A stretch of 64,000 bases of DNA from Mycobacterium sp. ENV421 (GTDB lineage: Bacteria; Actinomycetota; Actinomycetes; Mycobacteriales; Mycobacteriaceae): assembly GCF_002887815.1 (NCBI RefSeq), contig NZ_PDHO01000007.1, positions 1-64,000 of the forward strand. The letters run 5' to 3'. Of this stretch, positions 35,114-44,705 are shown piece after piece. The translations under genes and the position numbers were made by a program. The notes under the pieces were generated by a model. The model searched no databases. It worked only from the letters and a program-made list of their open reading frames with translations, and was not told the origin of the DNA. The stretch's first letter is position 1; every line of letters starts with the position of its first letter.

Positions 35114-35968
35114 CTAACCGCCGAACCTCGCGCCGGCGTCGACGCTCCACAGCGCCATCGTCATCAGCATGTTCACCACGATCGTCACCGTGATGGCGGC
35201 GCGCATCGCGTGCCCGGCGGCGATGCCGACGCCCTCAGGTCCGCCACTGGCGTAAAAGCCGTAGTAGCACTGGATGGTCGAGGCGATCCAGACGAACACG
35301 ACCGCCTTCAGCAGTGAGTAGAGGATGTCCGTGCCGGACAGCATCAGCGTGAAGTAATGCAGGTACGCGCCGTTGGATCCGCCGCTGATCACCTCGACCA
35401 CGATCTGGGTGGTCAGGTAGCTCACCGCCAAACACAAGACGTAGAGCGGGATCACGGCCACGACGGACGCCATCAGCCGCGTGGTGACGAGGTAGGGGAT
35501 GGGACGGATCGCCAGCGAGTCCAGCGCGTCGATCTCCTCGGCGATCCGCATGGATCCCAGCTGCGCGGTGAACCGGCAGCCACCCTGTGTCGCGAAGGCC
35601 AGCGACGCGGCGATCGGCGCCAATTCGCGGGTGTTCACCAGCGACGAGATGATCCCGGTCGCGGGGCCCAGCCCGAGTAGATTCAAGAAGTTGTAGCCTT
35701 CGATTCCGACGATCGCGCCGACGGTGACCCCCAACACCAACGCGACGCCTGCTGTACCGCCACCGACGACCAATGACCCGTTGCCCCAGGCGATATCGGA
35801 TAGCAGCCGGGCGAACTCGGTGCGGTAGTGGCGCAACACGATCGGTACCGCCGCGACCGCGCGGATGAAGAACACCAGCATGTGGCCCAACCGCACGACC
35901 GGCGAGGTGAGCGTCCGGACGAACCGGGCCCACGGGACCCGGAACGGGCTGTAGGTCGATGCGGTCAC
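35114..35968 (-). CDS. yrbEB: YrbEB permease of Mce importer
   Basis: 284 aa, MlaE/YrbE permease family. About six hydrophobic segments, with the hallmark MRIAEEIDALDSLAIRPIPYLV loop that interacts with the ATPase and GGSNGAYLHYFTLMLSGTDILYS near the end. The GTG start lies 1 bp after the YrbEA stop. It pairs with YrbEA to form the inner-membrane channel; the ATPase (MceG/Mkl) is encoded elsewhere. Confidence 0.92.
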   Translation of the reverse strand: MTASTYSPFRVPWARFVRTLTSPVVRLGHMLVFFIRAVAAVPIVLRHYRTEFARLLSDIAWGNGSLVVGGGTAGVALVLGVTVGAIVGIEGYNFLNLLGLGPATGIISSLVNTRELAPIAASLAFATQGGCRFTAQLGSMRIAEEIDALDSLAIRPIPYLVTTRLMASVVAVIPLYVLCLAVSYLTTQIVVEVISGGSNGAYLHYFTLMLSGTDILYSLLKAVVFVWIASTIQCYYGFYASGGPEGVGIAAGHAMRAAITVTIVVNMLMTMALWSVDAGARFGG

Positions 35969-35969
35969 G

Positions 35970-36842
35970 TCACAGCCCCACTCGCGGGAACAGCATGTTG
36001 TACAGCTGGCTGATCGCGACGTTGACGATCATCAGGATCAGAATCGATTCGACGACAGCGGCATTCACCGAGTTGGCCACCCCGGTGGGGCCGCCTTTCG
36101 TGGACAGCCCCTTCTGACTGGACACGATCGCGACGATAGCGCCGAACACCACAGCCTTGAGTAACGCCAGCACCATGTCGCCGGGGGTGGTGAACGAGGC
36201 GAAGGTGGCCACGAAGCTGCCGGGCGCACCGTTCTGGAAGTAGACGTTGAACAGATAGCTCGCCAGGAACCCGACGAAGCACACCACCCCGGTGAGGGCG
36301 ACGCCGATCATGATCGCGGCGGCGAACCGCGGGACGACGAGACGGCGGATCACCGAGACACCCATGACCTCCATGGCGTCGATCTCTTCCCGCATCGTCC
36401 GCGAACCGAGGTCGGCGGTGATGGCCGAGCCGACCGCAGCGGCCATCAGGATCGCCGCGACCAGCGACGCGGCCTGCCGGATCACGGCCAGGCCGCTGGC
36501 CGCGCCCGCCAGTGAGGTGGCACCCACCTGGCCTGCGAGTAGGGCGAACTGGATGGACAGCGTCACCCCGACCGGCAGCGCCACCAGCACGGTCGGCACC
36601 ACGGCGGTGCCCGCCATGAAAGCGCCTTGGCGGACGAACTCCTGCAACGGGAACCGACCGGTGACCAGGTCGAGGAACAAGTATTGAAGGGTTCTCACCC
36701 CGAGGACGAACTGATCACCGACGGTAGTCAGCGACGCGAGCGGATGTCGCTTCACATAGCCGACGGTCCACCCGCCGACGACATCCACCGCCTTGGGGTT
36801 GGCCACCGGGTCCGAGGATGGCAATTCCCCGGCCGTCGTCAC
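35970..36842 (-). CDS. yrbEA: YrbEA permease of Mce importer
   Basis: About 290 aa, MlaE/YrbE family. It shows the conserved MREEIDAMEVMGVSVIRRLV coupling loop and KAVVFGAIVAIVSSQKGL near the C-terminus, plus at least five membrane segments. The frame is open to 36932; GTG 36842 is chosen because homology begins near VGGWTVGYVKRHPLASL and no better start is seen. It is the first gene of the operon. The 277 bp upstream (to 37119) hold the promoter but no recognisable operator. Confidence 0.88.
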   Translation of the reverse strand: MTTAGELPSSDPVANPKAVDVVGGWTVGYVKRHPLASLTTVGDQFVLGVRTLQYLFLDLVTGRFPLQEFVRQGAFMAGTAVVPTVLVALPVGVTLSIQFALLAGQVGATSLAGAASGLAVIRQAASLVAAILMAAAVGSAITADLGSRTMREEIDAMEVMGVSVIRRLVVPRFAAAIMIGVALTGVVCFVGFLASYLFNVYFQNGAPGSFVATFASFTTPGDMVLALLKAVVFGAIVAIVSSQKGLSTKGGPTGVANSVNAAVVESILILMIVNVAISQLYNMLFPRVGL

Positions 36843-37119
36843 GATTGTGCCCGCATCATCGCCAGTCCCAAATCTGCTTGACCGTAAGCTATTTGACGGC
36901 CGCGATCGAATCCGCGAGCGATGGTCCCACACAATAAGCCATCACCGCGCGAAGTTCGAAGTCCGCGACGTCAACCTCCCCAACCTGTCGTCACGGTAGG
37001 ACCCAGCCGGTCCTGGCGTCAAGAAATTGGAGAATATTCATTAACATAATCCCACCTATGGCGCCCCTAAGTGAACGTCAGGTCGCGATGAGGCGCAGCG
37101 ATGCGAGGGATTGCGTGGC

Positions 37120-38235
37120 TTATGCGGCGCGGTCTGGCAGCGCCAACTTCAGGATGGTCCGCTGGGTCTGAAGGAACTGACGAAGCAGCGGACCCGTGGT
37201 GTACGGCAGACCGTATTCGTCGCACAGTGGGCGAACCAGTCGGGCGATCTGGGCGTAGCGATTGCTCGGCAGATCGGGAAACAGATGATGTTCGATCTGG
37301 TAGCACAGGTTCCCGCTGAGGAAGGCGAGTACCCGCCCGGCCTTGAAGTTGGCGCTGCCCAGCATCTGGCGCAGGTACCACTCGCCCTTGCTCTCCTGCT
37401 GGACGACATCGGGCGTGAACGTCGAAACCCCGTCGGGAAAATGCCCGCAGAAGATCACCGCGTAGGCCCAGATGTTGCGCACGATGTTGGCGGCGACGTT
37501 CGCCGACAACGCCCGTCGCCAACGAGATCCGTTGAGAGCCGGGATTGCAACGTAGTCCTTGATGACCTGACGCATCACCTTGGCCTTCAGGGCGCTCGTG
37601 TGGCCTTGGCGTTGCTCGGCGTTGGTTGCACGTTCATGTTCCGAGTGCAGACCGTGCAGAGCGATACCCCACTCGAAGATGACGGCCAACAGCGCGTTGC
37701 GAAACGGCTGCATCAGGTTGCGCGGGCGCCATGCGACGTCGCGGGTCACCCGCATGATGCCGAAGCCCAGGTCGTCGTCGACTCCGACCACGTTGGCGAA
37801 CACGTGGTGTCGGTAGTTGTGCGAGTACTGCCATTGTGACGAGAGCCCGGCCATGTCCCACTCCCAGGTAGTGGAGTGGATTTCGGGATCGTTCATCCAA
37901 TCCCACTGCCCGTGAACAACGTTGTGGCTGATCTCCATGTTCTCGATGCTCTTGGCCAAGGCCAGTGACGCCACCCCCAGCAGCCACCCACGCCGTGATC
38001 GGCTGCCGAAAATCAGCAGCCGGGCGCCGGCGTCCAGCGCTCTCTGGAACATGATTGTCCGGCGGATATAGGCGGCGTCGCGCTCGCCGCGAGAATCCTC
38101 GATCTCGCTGCGGATCGCGTCGAGTGCGGCCGCCAGGTTATCGATGTCGTGCTGGCTCAGATGCGCATAGTCAGCGACGTCTGTGATGGCGATGGAGAGT
38201 CCCCGAGTAATCGACCGGTGTCCGTTGAGCGACAA
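37120..38235 (-). CDS. DesA3-like acyl-CoA/fatty-acid desaturase with odd start
   Basis: A membrane fatty-acid desaturase with the three histidine boxes: HNVVH, HNYRHH, and HQ-IEHH written as CYQIEHHLFPDLPS. It resembles mycobacterial DesA3, which makes oleate from stearoyl-CoA in the membrane with an oxidoreductase partner. Homology to the usual MAITDV start begins at codon 38193-38191, which reads ATC (IAITDV) here and has GGGGA six bases before it. No ATG/GTG is nearby; the first permitted start upstream is TTG at 38235, used for these coordinates. Either ATC initiates or the ATG has been mutated. The end is shorter than DesA3. Confidence 0.85.
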   Translation of the reverse strand: MSLNGHRSITRGLSIAITDVADYAHLSQHDIDNLAAALDAIRSEIEDSRGERDAAYIRRTIMFQRALDAGARLLIFGSRSRRGWLLGVASLALAKSIENMEISHNVVHGQWDWMNDPEIHSTTWEWDMAGLSSQWQYSHNYRHHVFANVVGVDDDLGFGIMRVTRDVAWRPRNLMQPFRNALLAVIFEWGIALHGLHSEHERATNAEQRQGHTSALKAKVMRQVIKDYVAIPALNGSRWRRALSANVAANIVRNIWAYAVIFCGHFPDGVSTFTPDVVQQESKGEWYLRQMLGSANFKAGRVLAFLSGNLCYQIEHHLFPDLPSNRYAQIARLVRPLCDEYGLPYTTGPLLRQFLQTQRTILKLALPDRAA

Positions 38236-38481
38236 CGGTATTGAAGGAAGTGCCCGTCCGTGAGCGGATGCTCGCGGCGCCGCACAGGTGGGACGCCGAT
38301 TCGGGCCGGCTGCAGGTGCCAGCAGCTCCAGCCTACCCGTCTGGTGGGCTGCTGCCGGCCGGCGTCGCAGCCGCTCAGCTTCGGCAAATCCGAACAATAG
38401 GGTCCCGAGTAGGGAAGGGTGGAGGGGTGGCCGCAAAACTGTTACCCACGGAGCCGACACTTCAAGCCGGGTCCGGCTAGC

Positions 38482-39192
38482 GTGACCATCCAGGACGAGC
38501 TCATTGCGGCCGTCGACGGCCAGCGTGGAGTGAAGGCCGCCGACCGGCTCTGCGAAGCGTGCGTGCTGCTGCTCGACATCGATGCAGCCGCGATCTCACT
38601 TGTTTTCGACGGTACGAACGCGGGAACGCTGGGCTCCAGTGGAACGTCGGCAAGGGCGTACGACGAATTGCAGTTCACCTACGGTGAGGGGCCGTGCCTG
38701 GACGCGGTCAGCCAGCAGGCCCCGGTGGTGGTGGTGGATCTTGCCCACCCCGGGGAAGCACGCTGGCCCAGTTACGGACGAGCCATGCTGAAGCATCGGA
38801 TCCGGGGCGTTTTTGCCATGCCGGTACTGGCAGCCGGTGAATACGTCGGTGCGCTCGACCTCTTCCGGGCGCAGCCGGGTGACTTGGCCGGCGAACAGCT
38901 TGCCGGCGCGGCAGCCGCCGCGGAGCTGGCCGGGATTCCGGTGCTGGATCTGCTCGTCGGCGATCTTGAGGCGGCCGTCGATGATCCCAACAGCAATGCC
39001 TGGGCGGAACTGTGCACCTTGAGCCGTGTCGAGGTCAGCCAGGCAACCGGAATGCTGGTGGCGCAATTAGAGATAGATCCGACCGAGGCGCTGGTGCGGC
39101 TGCGTGCGTACGCCTATGCCAGTGGTCGCACCGCCACCGAAGTCGCCCGCGACATCATCGACCGGCGGCTGAGACTGGAGACGGACCGATGA
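38482..39192 (+). CDS. GAF-ANTAR RNA-binding regulator 1
   Basis: 236 aa from GTG 38482. An N-terminal GAF sensor (TYGEGPCLDAVSQQAPVVVVDLAHPG, then VFAMPVLAAGEYVGALDLFR) and a C-terminal ANTAR helical domain (VSQATGMLVAQLEIDPTEALVRLRAYAYASGRTATEVARDII). ANTAR proteins bind dual-hairpin RNAs and act as antiterminators. It is the first of three such proteins in 2.4 kb. Confidence 0.88.
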   Translation: MTIQDELIAAVDGQRGVKAADRLCEACVLLLDIDAAAISLVFDGTNAGTLGSSGTSARAYDELQFTYGEGPCLDAVSQQAPVVVVDLAHPGEARWPSYGRAMLKHRIRGVFAMPVLAAGEYVGALDLFRAQPGDLAGEQLAGAAAAAELAGIPVLDLLVGDLEAAVDDPNSNAWAELCTLSRVEVSQATGMLVAQLEIDPTEALVRLRAYAYASGRTATEVARDIIDRRLRLETDR

Positions 39193-39235
39193 ACGACAAC
39201 AGATGCGCACGCACACCCAGGCCGGGAGGCAAGCC

Positions 39236-39997
39236 ATGGTGAGCGATGACCTTCGCGAAACTCGGGTACTGAGCGCAGTGGTATCACTTGTCGACAGTCT
39301 GCTCGACGATTTCGACGTGGTGGACCTGCTGACGGAACTGACCGAACGCTGTGCCGAACTGCTCGACATCGCGTCGGCGGGCTTCCTGCTCGCCGATCCG
39401 CTGCGCCGACTTCACCTGGTGGCCGCCACCTCGGAGGAGACGCGGGATCTCGAGCTGTTTCAGCTGCAGGCCGAGCAGGGACCCTGCATCGACTGCTACC
39501 GGACCGGCGAGCCGGTCGTGGTGCCCGACATCGCTACCGAGATCGACCGGTGGCCGCGGTTCGCCCCGGCTGCGGCGGAAGCCGGCTTCGCGGCGGTGCA
39601 TGCCCTGCCGATGCGCGCGGCCGGGGAGGTGCTCGGAGCACTGAATTTGTTCGATACCCGGCCCGGCGGACTCAGCGAGGCGGATCGACTGGTCGCTCAG
39701 ACCCTCGCCCACATCGCGTGTGTTGCTGTCCTGCAAGAACATCCGCCTACCCTCGCCACCGTGGTCTCGCCGCTGCGGTCGGCCCTGATCGGTCGCGTCA
39801 TCGTCGAGCAGGCCAAGGGGTTCGTCAGCGAGGTGCTCGGTGTCTCGATGGATGAGGCATTTCGGTTGATCCGGGCTCACAGCCGGATGCGCGGCGAGCA
39901 TCTCACCGACGTTGCGCGGCGGCTGATGAGGGACCGATACACCCGGCCGGAGTTGGTCAGGGCACTCACGGAATTGGCCCGCCAAGGCCCGCGTTGA
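39236..39997 (+). CDS. GAF-ANTAR RNA-binding regulator 2
   Basis: 253 aa. ATG 39236 is preferred since GGGAGG lies just upstream. GAF domain (LQAEQGPCIDCYRTGEPVVVPDI, HALPMRAAGEVLGALNLF), then ANTAR (VIVEQAKGFVSEVLGVSMDEAFRLIRAHSRMRGEHLTDVARRLM). It has two cysteines in the GAF pocket (CIDC) that could sense redox state, which is inferred. It lies 43 bp after regulator 1 and converges with regulator 3. Confidence 0.88.
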   Translation: MVSDDLRETRVLSAVVSLVDSLLDDFDVVDLLTELTERCAELLDIASAGFLLADPLRRLHLVAATSEETRDLELFQLQAEQGPCIDCYRTGEPVVVPDIATEIDRWPRFAPAAAEAGFAAVHALPMRAAGEVLGALNLFDTRPGGLSEADRLVAQTLAHIACVAVLQEHPPTLATVVSPLRSALIGRVIVEQAKGFVSEVLGVSMDEAFRLIRAHSRMRGEHLTDVARRLMRDRYTRPELVRALTELARQGPR

Positions 39998-40001
39998 GCA
40001 G

Positions 40002-40817
40002 TTATTGCTGACGTGCCCGGGCCCGCCGGACCGCCTCGTCCACGAGTTGCTCGGCGACGTCAGCCAATTTGACGTGCTCCCGCTGGCTGATGCGGGTGAG
40101 ACGGTCGAAGGCCTCTTGTGCGGTGCCGCCGGAGCGGCTGCGGATGATGCCGATCGCCTGGTCGATCACTGCCCGGCTGCGCAACGCCTGTTGAAGTTGC
40201 GTCGTGCGCAGTCGGGTGCTGGCCAGCAGCTGCGCGTTGTACACCGATACCGCTGCGGGACCGGCGAATTGGGTCCCCAGTTGGACGGCGTGTTCGGTGA
40301 ATGCGTCCCGGCCGTAGGCGTAGGAGTTGATCGCGCCGATGACCCGGTCACCGACGGTTAGCGGCAGTGCCAGTACCGAGTGCACACCCATGCGGGCCAC
40401 CGACCCACCGAAATGCGGCCAGCGGCGGTCGCTACCCAGCGAACCGCTGACCGCGGGCCGTCCGGACCGAATGCACGTGATGCATGGCCCCTCGCCGAGC
40501 TTGTCGTATTGCAGGGTGTCGATGGTCTGAATGAACTCCGCAGTCACCGACCACGCCTGAATGTGTAAGTCGTCGCCTGAATCCGGGTGGTGGGGCGCGA
40601 TCGCCGTGACGCCGGCACCGTCGGCGCCCGGTATCGCCTGGACTGCGAATTGTGCTACCTGGCCGAGCATTTCGTCGACGCTGGCGGCGTCCGCGACAAT
40701 CCCCGCCAAACCGCCGAGCCCAGCGTTCAGATCAAGTTCATCAGATTGGAGCTGGGCCGGGGAGAGCGCTGGTTCCGGGGGCGGTTTGCGGCCCGGCTGC
40801 GCGTCGTAGTCGTCCAT
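40002..40817 (-). CDS. GAF-ANTAR RNA-binding regulator 3
   Basis: 271 aa on the opposite strand, 4 bp from regulator 2. GAF (KLGEGPCITCIRSGRPAVSG, VLALPLTVGDRVIGAINSYAYGRDAF), then ANTAR (VIDQAIGIIRSRSGGTAQEAFDRLTRISQREHVKLADVAEQLV). CITC mirrors CIDC in regulator 2, suggesting descent from a common gene. Its targets are unknown. Confidence 0.88.
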   Translation of the reverse strand: MDDYDAQPGRKPPPEPALSPAQLQSDELDLNAGLGGLAGIVADAASVDEMLGQVAQFAVQAIPGADGAGVTAIAPHHPDSGDDLHIQAWSVTAEFIQTIDTLQYDKLGEGPCITCIRSGRPAVSGSLGSDRRWPHFGGSVARMGVHSVLALPLTVGDRVIGAINSYAYGRDAFTEHAVQLGTQFAGPAAVSVYNAQLLASTRLRTTQLQQALRSRAVIDQAIGIIRSRSGGTAQEAFDRLTRISQREHVKLADVAEQLVDEAVRRARARQQ

Positions 40818-40885
40818 CGACCCCCCTCACGGGTGCCACTGGGCGGAGACAGCCCGATCTCCGCGCGATCAATGTACCCCTGCCG

Positions 40886-42520
40886 TCAGGTCACCAATGC
40901 CAGGGCATGGGCGCGCCGCAACTTGCCGGACGGGGTCTTGGGGATGACTCCCGGGGCGAGTACCACCACGTTGCGTGGCCTGGCGTTGACCTCCACCACC
41001 ACTTCGTGGATCACCTGGTGTTCGATCCGGCGGACTTCGTCGTGGTCATCGAAGTCTTTGCATTCCACCGCCACTGCAAACGATTCGCGGGAATGCCCCG
41101 CATCGAGCCGGACGGCCACCGCGCAGCCCGGGCGCACTCCGTCGACGCGGGCCGCGGCGCGTTCGATGTCGGTCGGGTAAATGTTGCGCCCGGCCATGAT
41201 GATGACGTCTTTGAGCCGGCCGCAGACGACGATCTCGTCATTCTCGGTGAGGTAGCCCAGGTCGCCGGTGTCGTACCAACCTTGATCGTCCTGCGCCGAG
41301 ATGAACCCGGCGACCGTGGTGTATCCCGGCGTGACCGGCTCGCCACGCAGGTGGATGACGCCGACTCCGCGGGCGGGTAGCAGTGCGCCGTCCTCGTCGA
41401 GGATGCGGGCCTCAAGTCCGTTCAGCGGGGGACCGAGTGTCACCAGGCGCCTGGTGTTGCCGCGGGTTGCGGGTACAGCACGGTGGAGCACTGCCAGGAG
41501 GTCCGCGTCGATCTCGTCGACGGTCATGCCCACGCCGCACGTGGAGAACGACGCGGCGACGGTGGTCTCGGCCATGCCGTAGGCGGGCAATATCGCCTCG
41601 GGTCGCAGCCCGTGCGGTGCACCGGCAGCGCACAAGTCCTCGACGTCTGCCGGATCGACCTGCTCGGCACCCGACAGCGCCCACCGCAGCGACGACAGAT
41701 CGAACTGGCCGGGGGAAGCGAGGCTGCGCAGCCTTTTTGCCAACAGCTTGTAGGCGAAGTTGGGGGCCGCTGTCATCGTGCCCCGATATTTGTCAATGAG
41801 CTTGACCCACAACAGGTTATCGCGGAGGAAGTCCATCGGGGTCATCTTGATGAGCTCGACGCCGAAGTACATCGGCACGGTCAGGAAACCGGTCATACCC
41901 ATGTCGTGGAAGCAGGGCAACCAGCTGACGATCACGTCGGACTCGACGTCGACCTCGGCGCCGACGAACATCGCCTCGGCGTTGGAGACGACATTGGCGT
42001 GCGTGATCTGGACCGCCTTGGGTGAGCCGGTCGAGCCCGAGGTCAGTTGCATCAGGGCCAGGTCGTCGTCCTGGGTGTCCACGGCACGCACCGGGGTGGC
42101 CTTCAGCAGCTCGCTCGCGACCACCACCCGGATTCCCCGTTCGGTGAGCAGCGGCGCGGCCGGCAGAAACGGCTCGCCGACGACGACAGCCTTGGCGTCG
42201 ATCGTCTCGAGTACCGCCAGCGTCTCCTCGGCCCAGCGCAGCAGGTCGGTGCGCGGCGTCGGCTGGTGCAGCATCGTGACGCTTGCGCCTCGAATCCAGA
42301 TGCCCTGGGCGGTCGGCGCGATGTCGACGGGATAGCCGGCGAGCACCGCGACGGCGTCGCCGTGGCCGACACCAGCGGCTGCCAAGCCGCCGGCAATCCG
42401 GCTGGCGCGTGCGTGCACCTCGGCCCAGCTGTGGCGCACCGGGGCGTCGGGCTCGCCCGTGACCATCCCTTTCATGCTCCATTGGGCGTTACTGAGCATG
42501 GTGTCGGTGAACTGGCTCAA
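40886..42520 (-). CDS. Pks16-like fatty acyl-AMP/CoA ligase
   Basis: A 544-aa adenylate-forming enzyme, strongly reminiscent of mycobacterial Pks16 in length and sequence. Signatures: [19 protein letters not shown] (P-loop), [31 protein letters not shown] and [11 protein letters not shown] with the catalytic lysine. It activates fatty acids as acyl-adenylates, for transfer to CoA or an acyl carrier. A TTG start at 42520 follows AAGGAAGG. It is monocistronic and adjacent to ANTAR regulators and a desaturase, which suggests lipid metabolism. Confidence 0.88.
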   Translation of the reverse strand: MSQFTDTMLSNAQWSMKGMVTGEPDAPVRHSWAEVHARASRIAGGLAAAGVGHGDAVAVLAGYPVDIAPTAQGIWIRGASVTMLHQPTPRTDLLRWAEETLAVLETIDAKAVVVGEPFLPAAPLLTERGIRVVVASELLKATPVRAVDTQDDDLALMQLTSGSTGSPKAVQITHANVVSNAEAMFVGAEVDVESDVIVSWLPCFHDMGMTGFLTVPMYFGVELIKMTPMDFLRDNLLWVKLIDKYRGTMTAAPNFAYKLLAKRLRSLASPGQFDLSSLRWALSGAEQVDPADVEDLCAAGAPHGLRPEAILPAYGMAETTVAASFSTCGVGMTVDEIDADLLAVLHRAVPATRGNTRRLVTLGPPLNGLEARILDEDGALLPARGVGVIHLRGEPVTPGYTTVAGFISAQDDQGWYDTGDLGYLTENDEIVVCGRLKDVIIMAGRNIYPTDIERAAARVDGVRPGCAVAVRLDAGHSRESFAVAVECKDFDDHDEVRRIEHQVIHEVVVEVNARPRNVVVLAPGVIPKTPSGKLRRAHALALVT

Positions 42521-42898
42521 CGGAGCCTTCCTTCTGCACGCCGCGCCTCAGGTGCGTCGCGCGATGTTGTGGCCGCAGGATGACTGCCGCGAGTAGTCGT
42601 GTGAAGCAGCGCTCGTTCGACGCCGTTTGATCGGCCACGCGCCCGCGCTGGGCGCCAGATCGTGCGGTCGGATCACGTCGGCCCGGGGGCACCGGTGCGG
42701 CGGGGCGTTCAGATCGCCGCCGTGACGTTTTCCGCGAGGCTGGTGGGTCAGCCACCATGACCGTACCGTGCGATGGCGCTGGTAGGGGACGACTCGCAGG
42801 CGAAATGACCAGCTGTGCCTTCCACTCGCTGACTCGCGGCGTCCATGGCAAAGGTGAGGTAGCTTCAATCGACGGTCGGGGGAGCTGCCAAGGAGTAG
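42521..42898. other. Divergent promoter region without genes
   Basis: 378 bp between the acyl-AMP ligase (minus) and the kinase (plus). I see the two ribosome sites, at its left end (AAGGAAGG, minus) and right end (AAGGAG, plus), but no coding sequence, repeat or operator I can defend. Confidence 0.6.
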
Positions 42899-44701
42899 AT
42901 GGTGGAGTCGACACCATTTGGGCACTATCAGCTGCAGGAGCTGATAGGTCGCGGCGGTATGGGTGAGGTTTACCGGGCCTTCGACACCAAGACCGATCGG
43001 GTGGTCGCCCTCAAGGTGCTTCCGCACCGGCTGGCGCAGGACGAGACGTTCCAGCAACGATTCAGACGCGAGGCGCAAGCAGCTGCCGCCCTCAACGAGC
43101 CGCACGTCGTCCCCATCCACGGATACGGCGAGATCGACGGTCGCCTCTACCTGGATATGCGACTCATCGAAGGCCAGACGTTGGGCTCGATCCTGTCCGA
43201 CACCGGCAAGCCGTTGGACCCTGCGCTCGCGGTCAGCATCGTCGAGCAGGTCGCTTCGGCTCTGGACGCCGCCCACGCCACCGGCCTCATTCACCGGGAC
43301 GTCAAGCCGTCCAACATTCTGATCACCGGCCGCGACTTCGCCTACCTGATCGACTTCGGGCTGGCCCGCACCGCCAGTGAGGCGGGGTTGACGACGGCCG
43401 GCAGCACGCTGGGGACGCTGGCGTACATGGCTCCGGAGCGGTTCAGCGGAAGTCAGGCCGATCACCGATCCGATGTCTACGCCCTGGCATGCGTGCTCTA
43501 CGAATGCCTCACCGGCGACCGGCCGTACCCGGATGACAGCTTGGAACAGCAGATCGCCGGGCACATGACCACGCCGGCGCCGCGACCGTCCGACAAGAAT
43601 CCCAAGCTGGCCGCATTCGACGCAGTGATCGCCAAAGGCATGGCGAAGAAAGCCGCCCAGCGCTATGCCGGCGCCGGGGAGCTGGCAGCCGCCGCACGGC
43701 AGGCCCTGACCGCACGGGTTCGTAGGACCGGGAGTTCCGGACGGCACGTGTTGGCGGCGCCGCGGCCACACCGGCGACGCGCATTCGCCGCGGCTGGGGC
43801 CGCCGTCCTGCTGGTTGCCGCTGCCGGCGTGGGTGCCTGGCAATGGCAGGGATCAGACAATCGGTCCAGCAGCGCAACAAGTTTGGCGGGGACCGCATCC
43901 AGCTCGCAGCCGCTACCGCAGGCCGACGGCGCGGTGCCGTCCATCGCGGCGATGGTGCCTGCCAGGATCCGGGACTCGGGCCGGCTCGTCGTCGGCGTGA
44001 ATATCCCTTATGCGCCAAACGAATTCATCGACGCCGACGGCAAAGTGGTCGGGTTCGACGTCGACTTGATGAATGCCGTGGCCCGTACCCTCGGCCTGAC
44101 ACCGGAATATCGCGAGACCGCGTTCGAGGCCATCATCCCGTCGGTGCGCGCGGGCGATTTCGACCTCGGCATGTCGTCGTTCACCGACACCAAGGAGCGC
44201 GAAGCCGCAGCAGATTTCGTCACCTACTTCCGGGCCGGCACCCTGTGGGCGCAGCGGCCCGGCGCCCCGATCGACCCCGACAACGCGTGCGGCCTCAGGG
44301 TCGGGGTGGCCTATCCGTCGCTGCAGGAGTCCGAGGAGCTGCCGGCCAAGAGCACGGCATGCGTGGCGGCCGGAAAGCCCCCGATCAAGAAGGTCATCTA
44401 CACCCGCCAAGACGATCTCAACACCGCGCTGATGGCCGGGGAAGTCGATGCGATGTCGGCCGATTCGCCCGTCACCGGGTTCACGATCAAGACCAGCGGC
44501 GGGCAACTCGAGGCCGCCGGCGCGGTGTTCGACTCCGCCCCCTACGGCTGGCCGGTGGCCAAGGACTCCGGTCTCGCCGAGCCGCTGCGGCAGGCGCTGC
44601 AGCACCTGATCGAGACCGGTGAGTACCGCACCATCGCCACGATCTGGGGTGTCGAGAAGGGATTGATCGACAAGCCGTCGATCAACGCCGCGGTGCGCTG
44701 A
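42899..44701 (+). CDS. Ser/Thr protein kinase fused to extracellular solute-binding (SBP_bac_3) domain
   Basis: 600 aa. Cytoplasmic Hanks-type kinase at ~9-265: GRGGMGEVY glycine loop, VALKVL lysine, HRDVKPSN catalytic loop (~131), IDFGLAR, GTLAYMAPE. A Pro/Arg-rich linker, one membrane helix (~292-315, FAAAGAAVLLVAAAGVGAW), then a periplasmic-binding-protein domain of the amino-acid type (~355-590: LVVGVNIPYAPNEFIDADGKVVGFDVDL, DFDLGMSSFTDT, NTALMAGEVDAM). So it should sense a small extracellular solute, perhaps an amino acid, and phosphorylate cytoplasmic proteins. AAGGAG sits 5 bp before the ATG. It converges with the ROK regulator at 4 bp. Confidence 0.9.
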   Translation: MVESTPFGHYQLQELIGRGGMGEVYRAFDTKTDRVVALKVLPHRLAQDETFQQRFRREAQAAAALNEPHVVPIHGYGEIDGRLYLDMRLIEGQTLGSILSDTGKPLDPALAVSIVEQVASALDAAHATGLIHRDVKPSNILITGRDFAYLIDFGLARTASEAGLTTAGSTLGTLAYMAPERFSGSQADHRSDVYALACVLYECLTGDRPYPDDSLEQQIAGHMTTPAPRPSDKNPKLAAFDAVIAKGMAKKAAQRYAGAGELAAAARQALTARVRRTGSSGRHVLAAPRPHRRRAFAAAGAAVLLVAAAGVGAWQWQGSDNRSSSATSLAGTASSSQPLPQADGAVPSIAAMVPARIRDSGRLVVGVNIPYAPNEFIDADGKVVGFDVDLMNAVARTLGLTPEYRETAFEAIIPSVRAGDFDLGMSSFTDTKEREAAADFVTYFRAGTLWAQRPGAPIDPDNACGLRVGVAYPSLQESEELPAKSTACVAAGKPPIKKVIYTRQDDLNTALMAGEVDAMSADSPVTGFTIKTSGGQLEAAGAVFDSAPYGWPVAKDSGLAEPLRQALQHLIETGEYRTIATIWGVEKGLIDKPSINAAVR

Positions 44702-44705
44702 CGGG

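Noticed and set aside
42548..43843. 431-aa minus-strand ORF over the kinase
   Set aside because: Antisense to well-conserved kinase motifs; no protein-like features.
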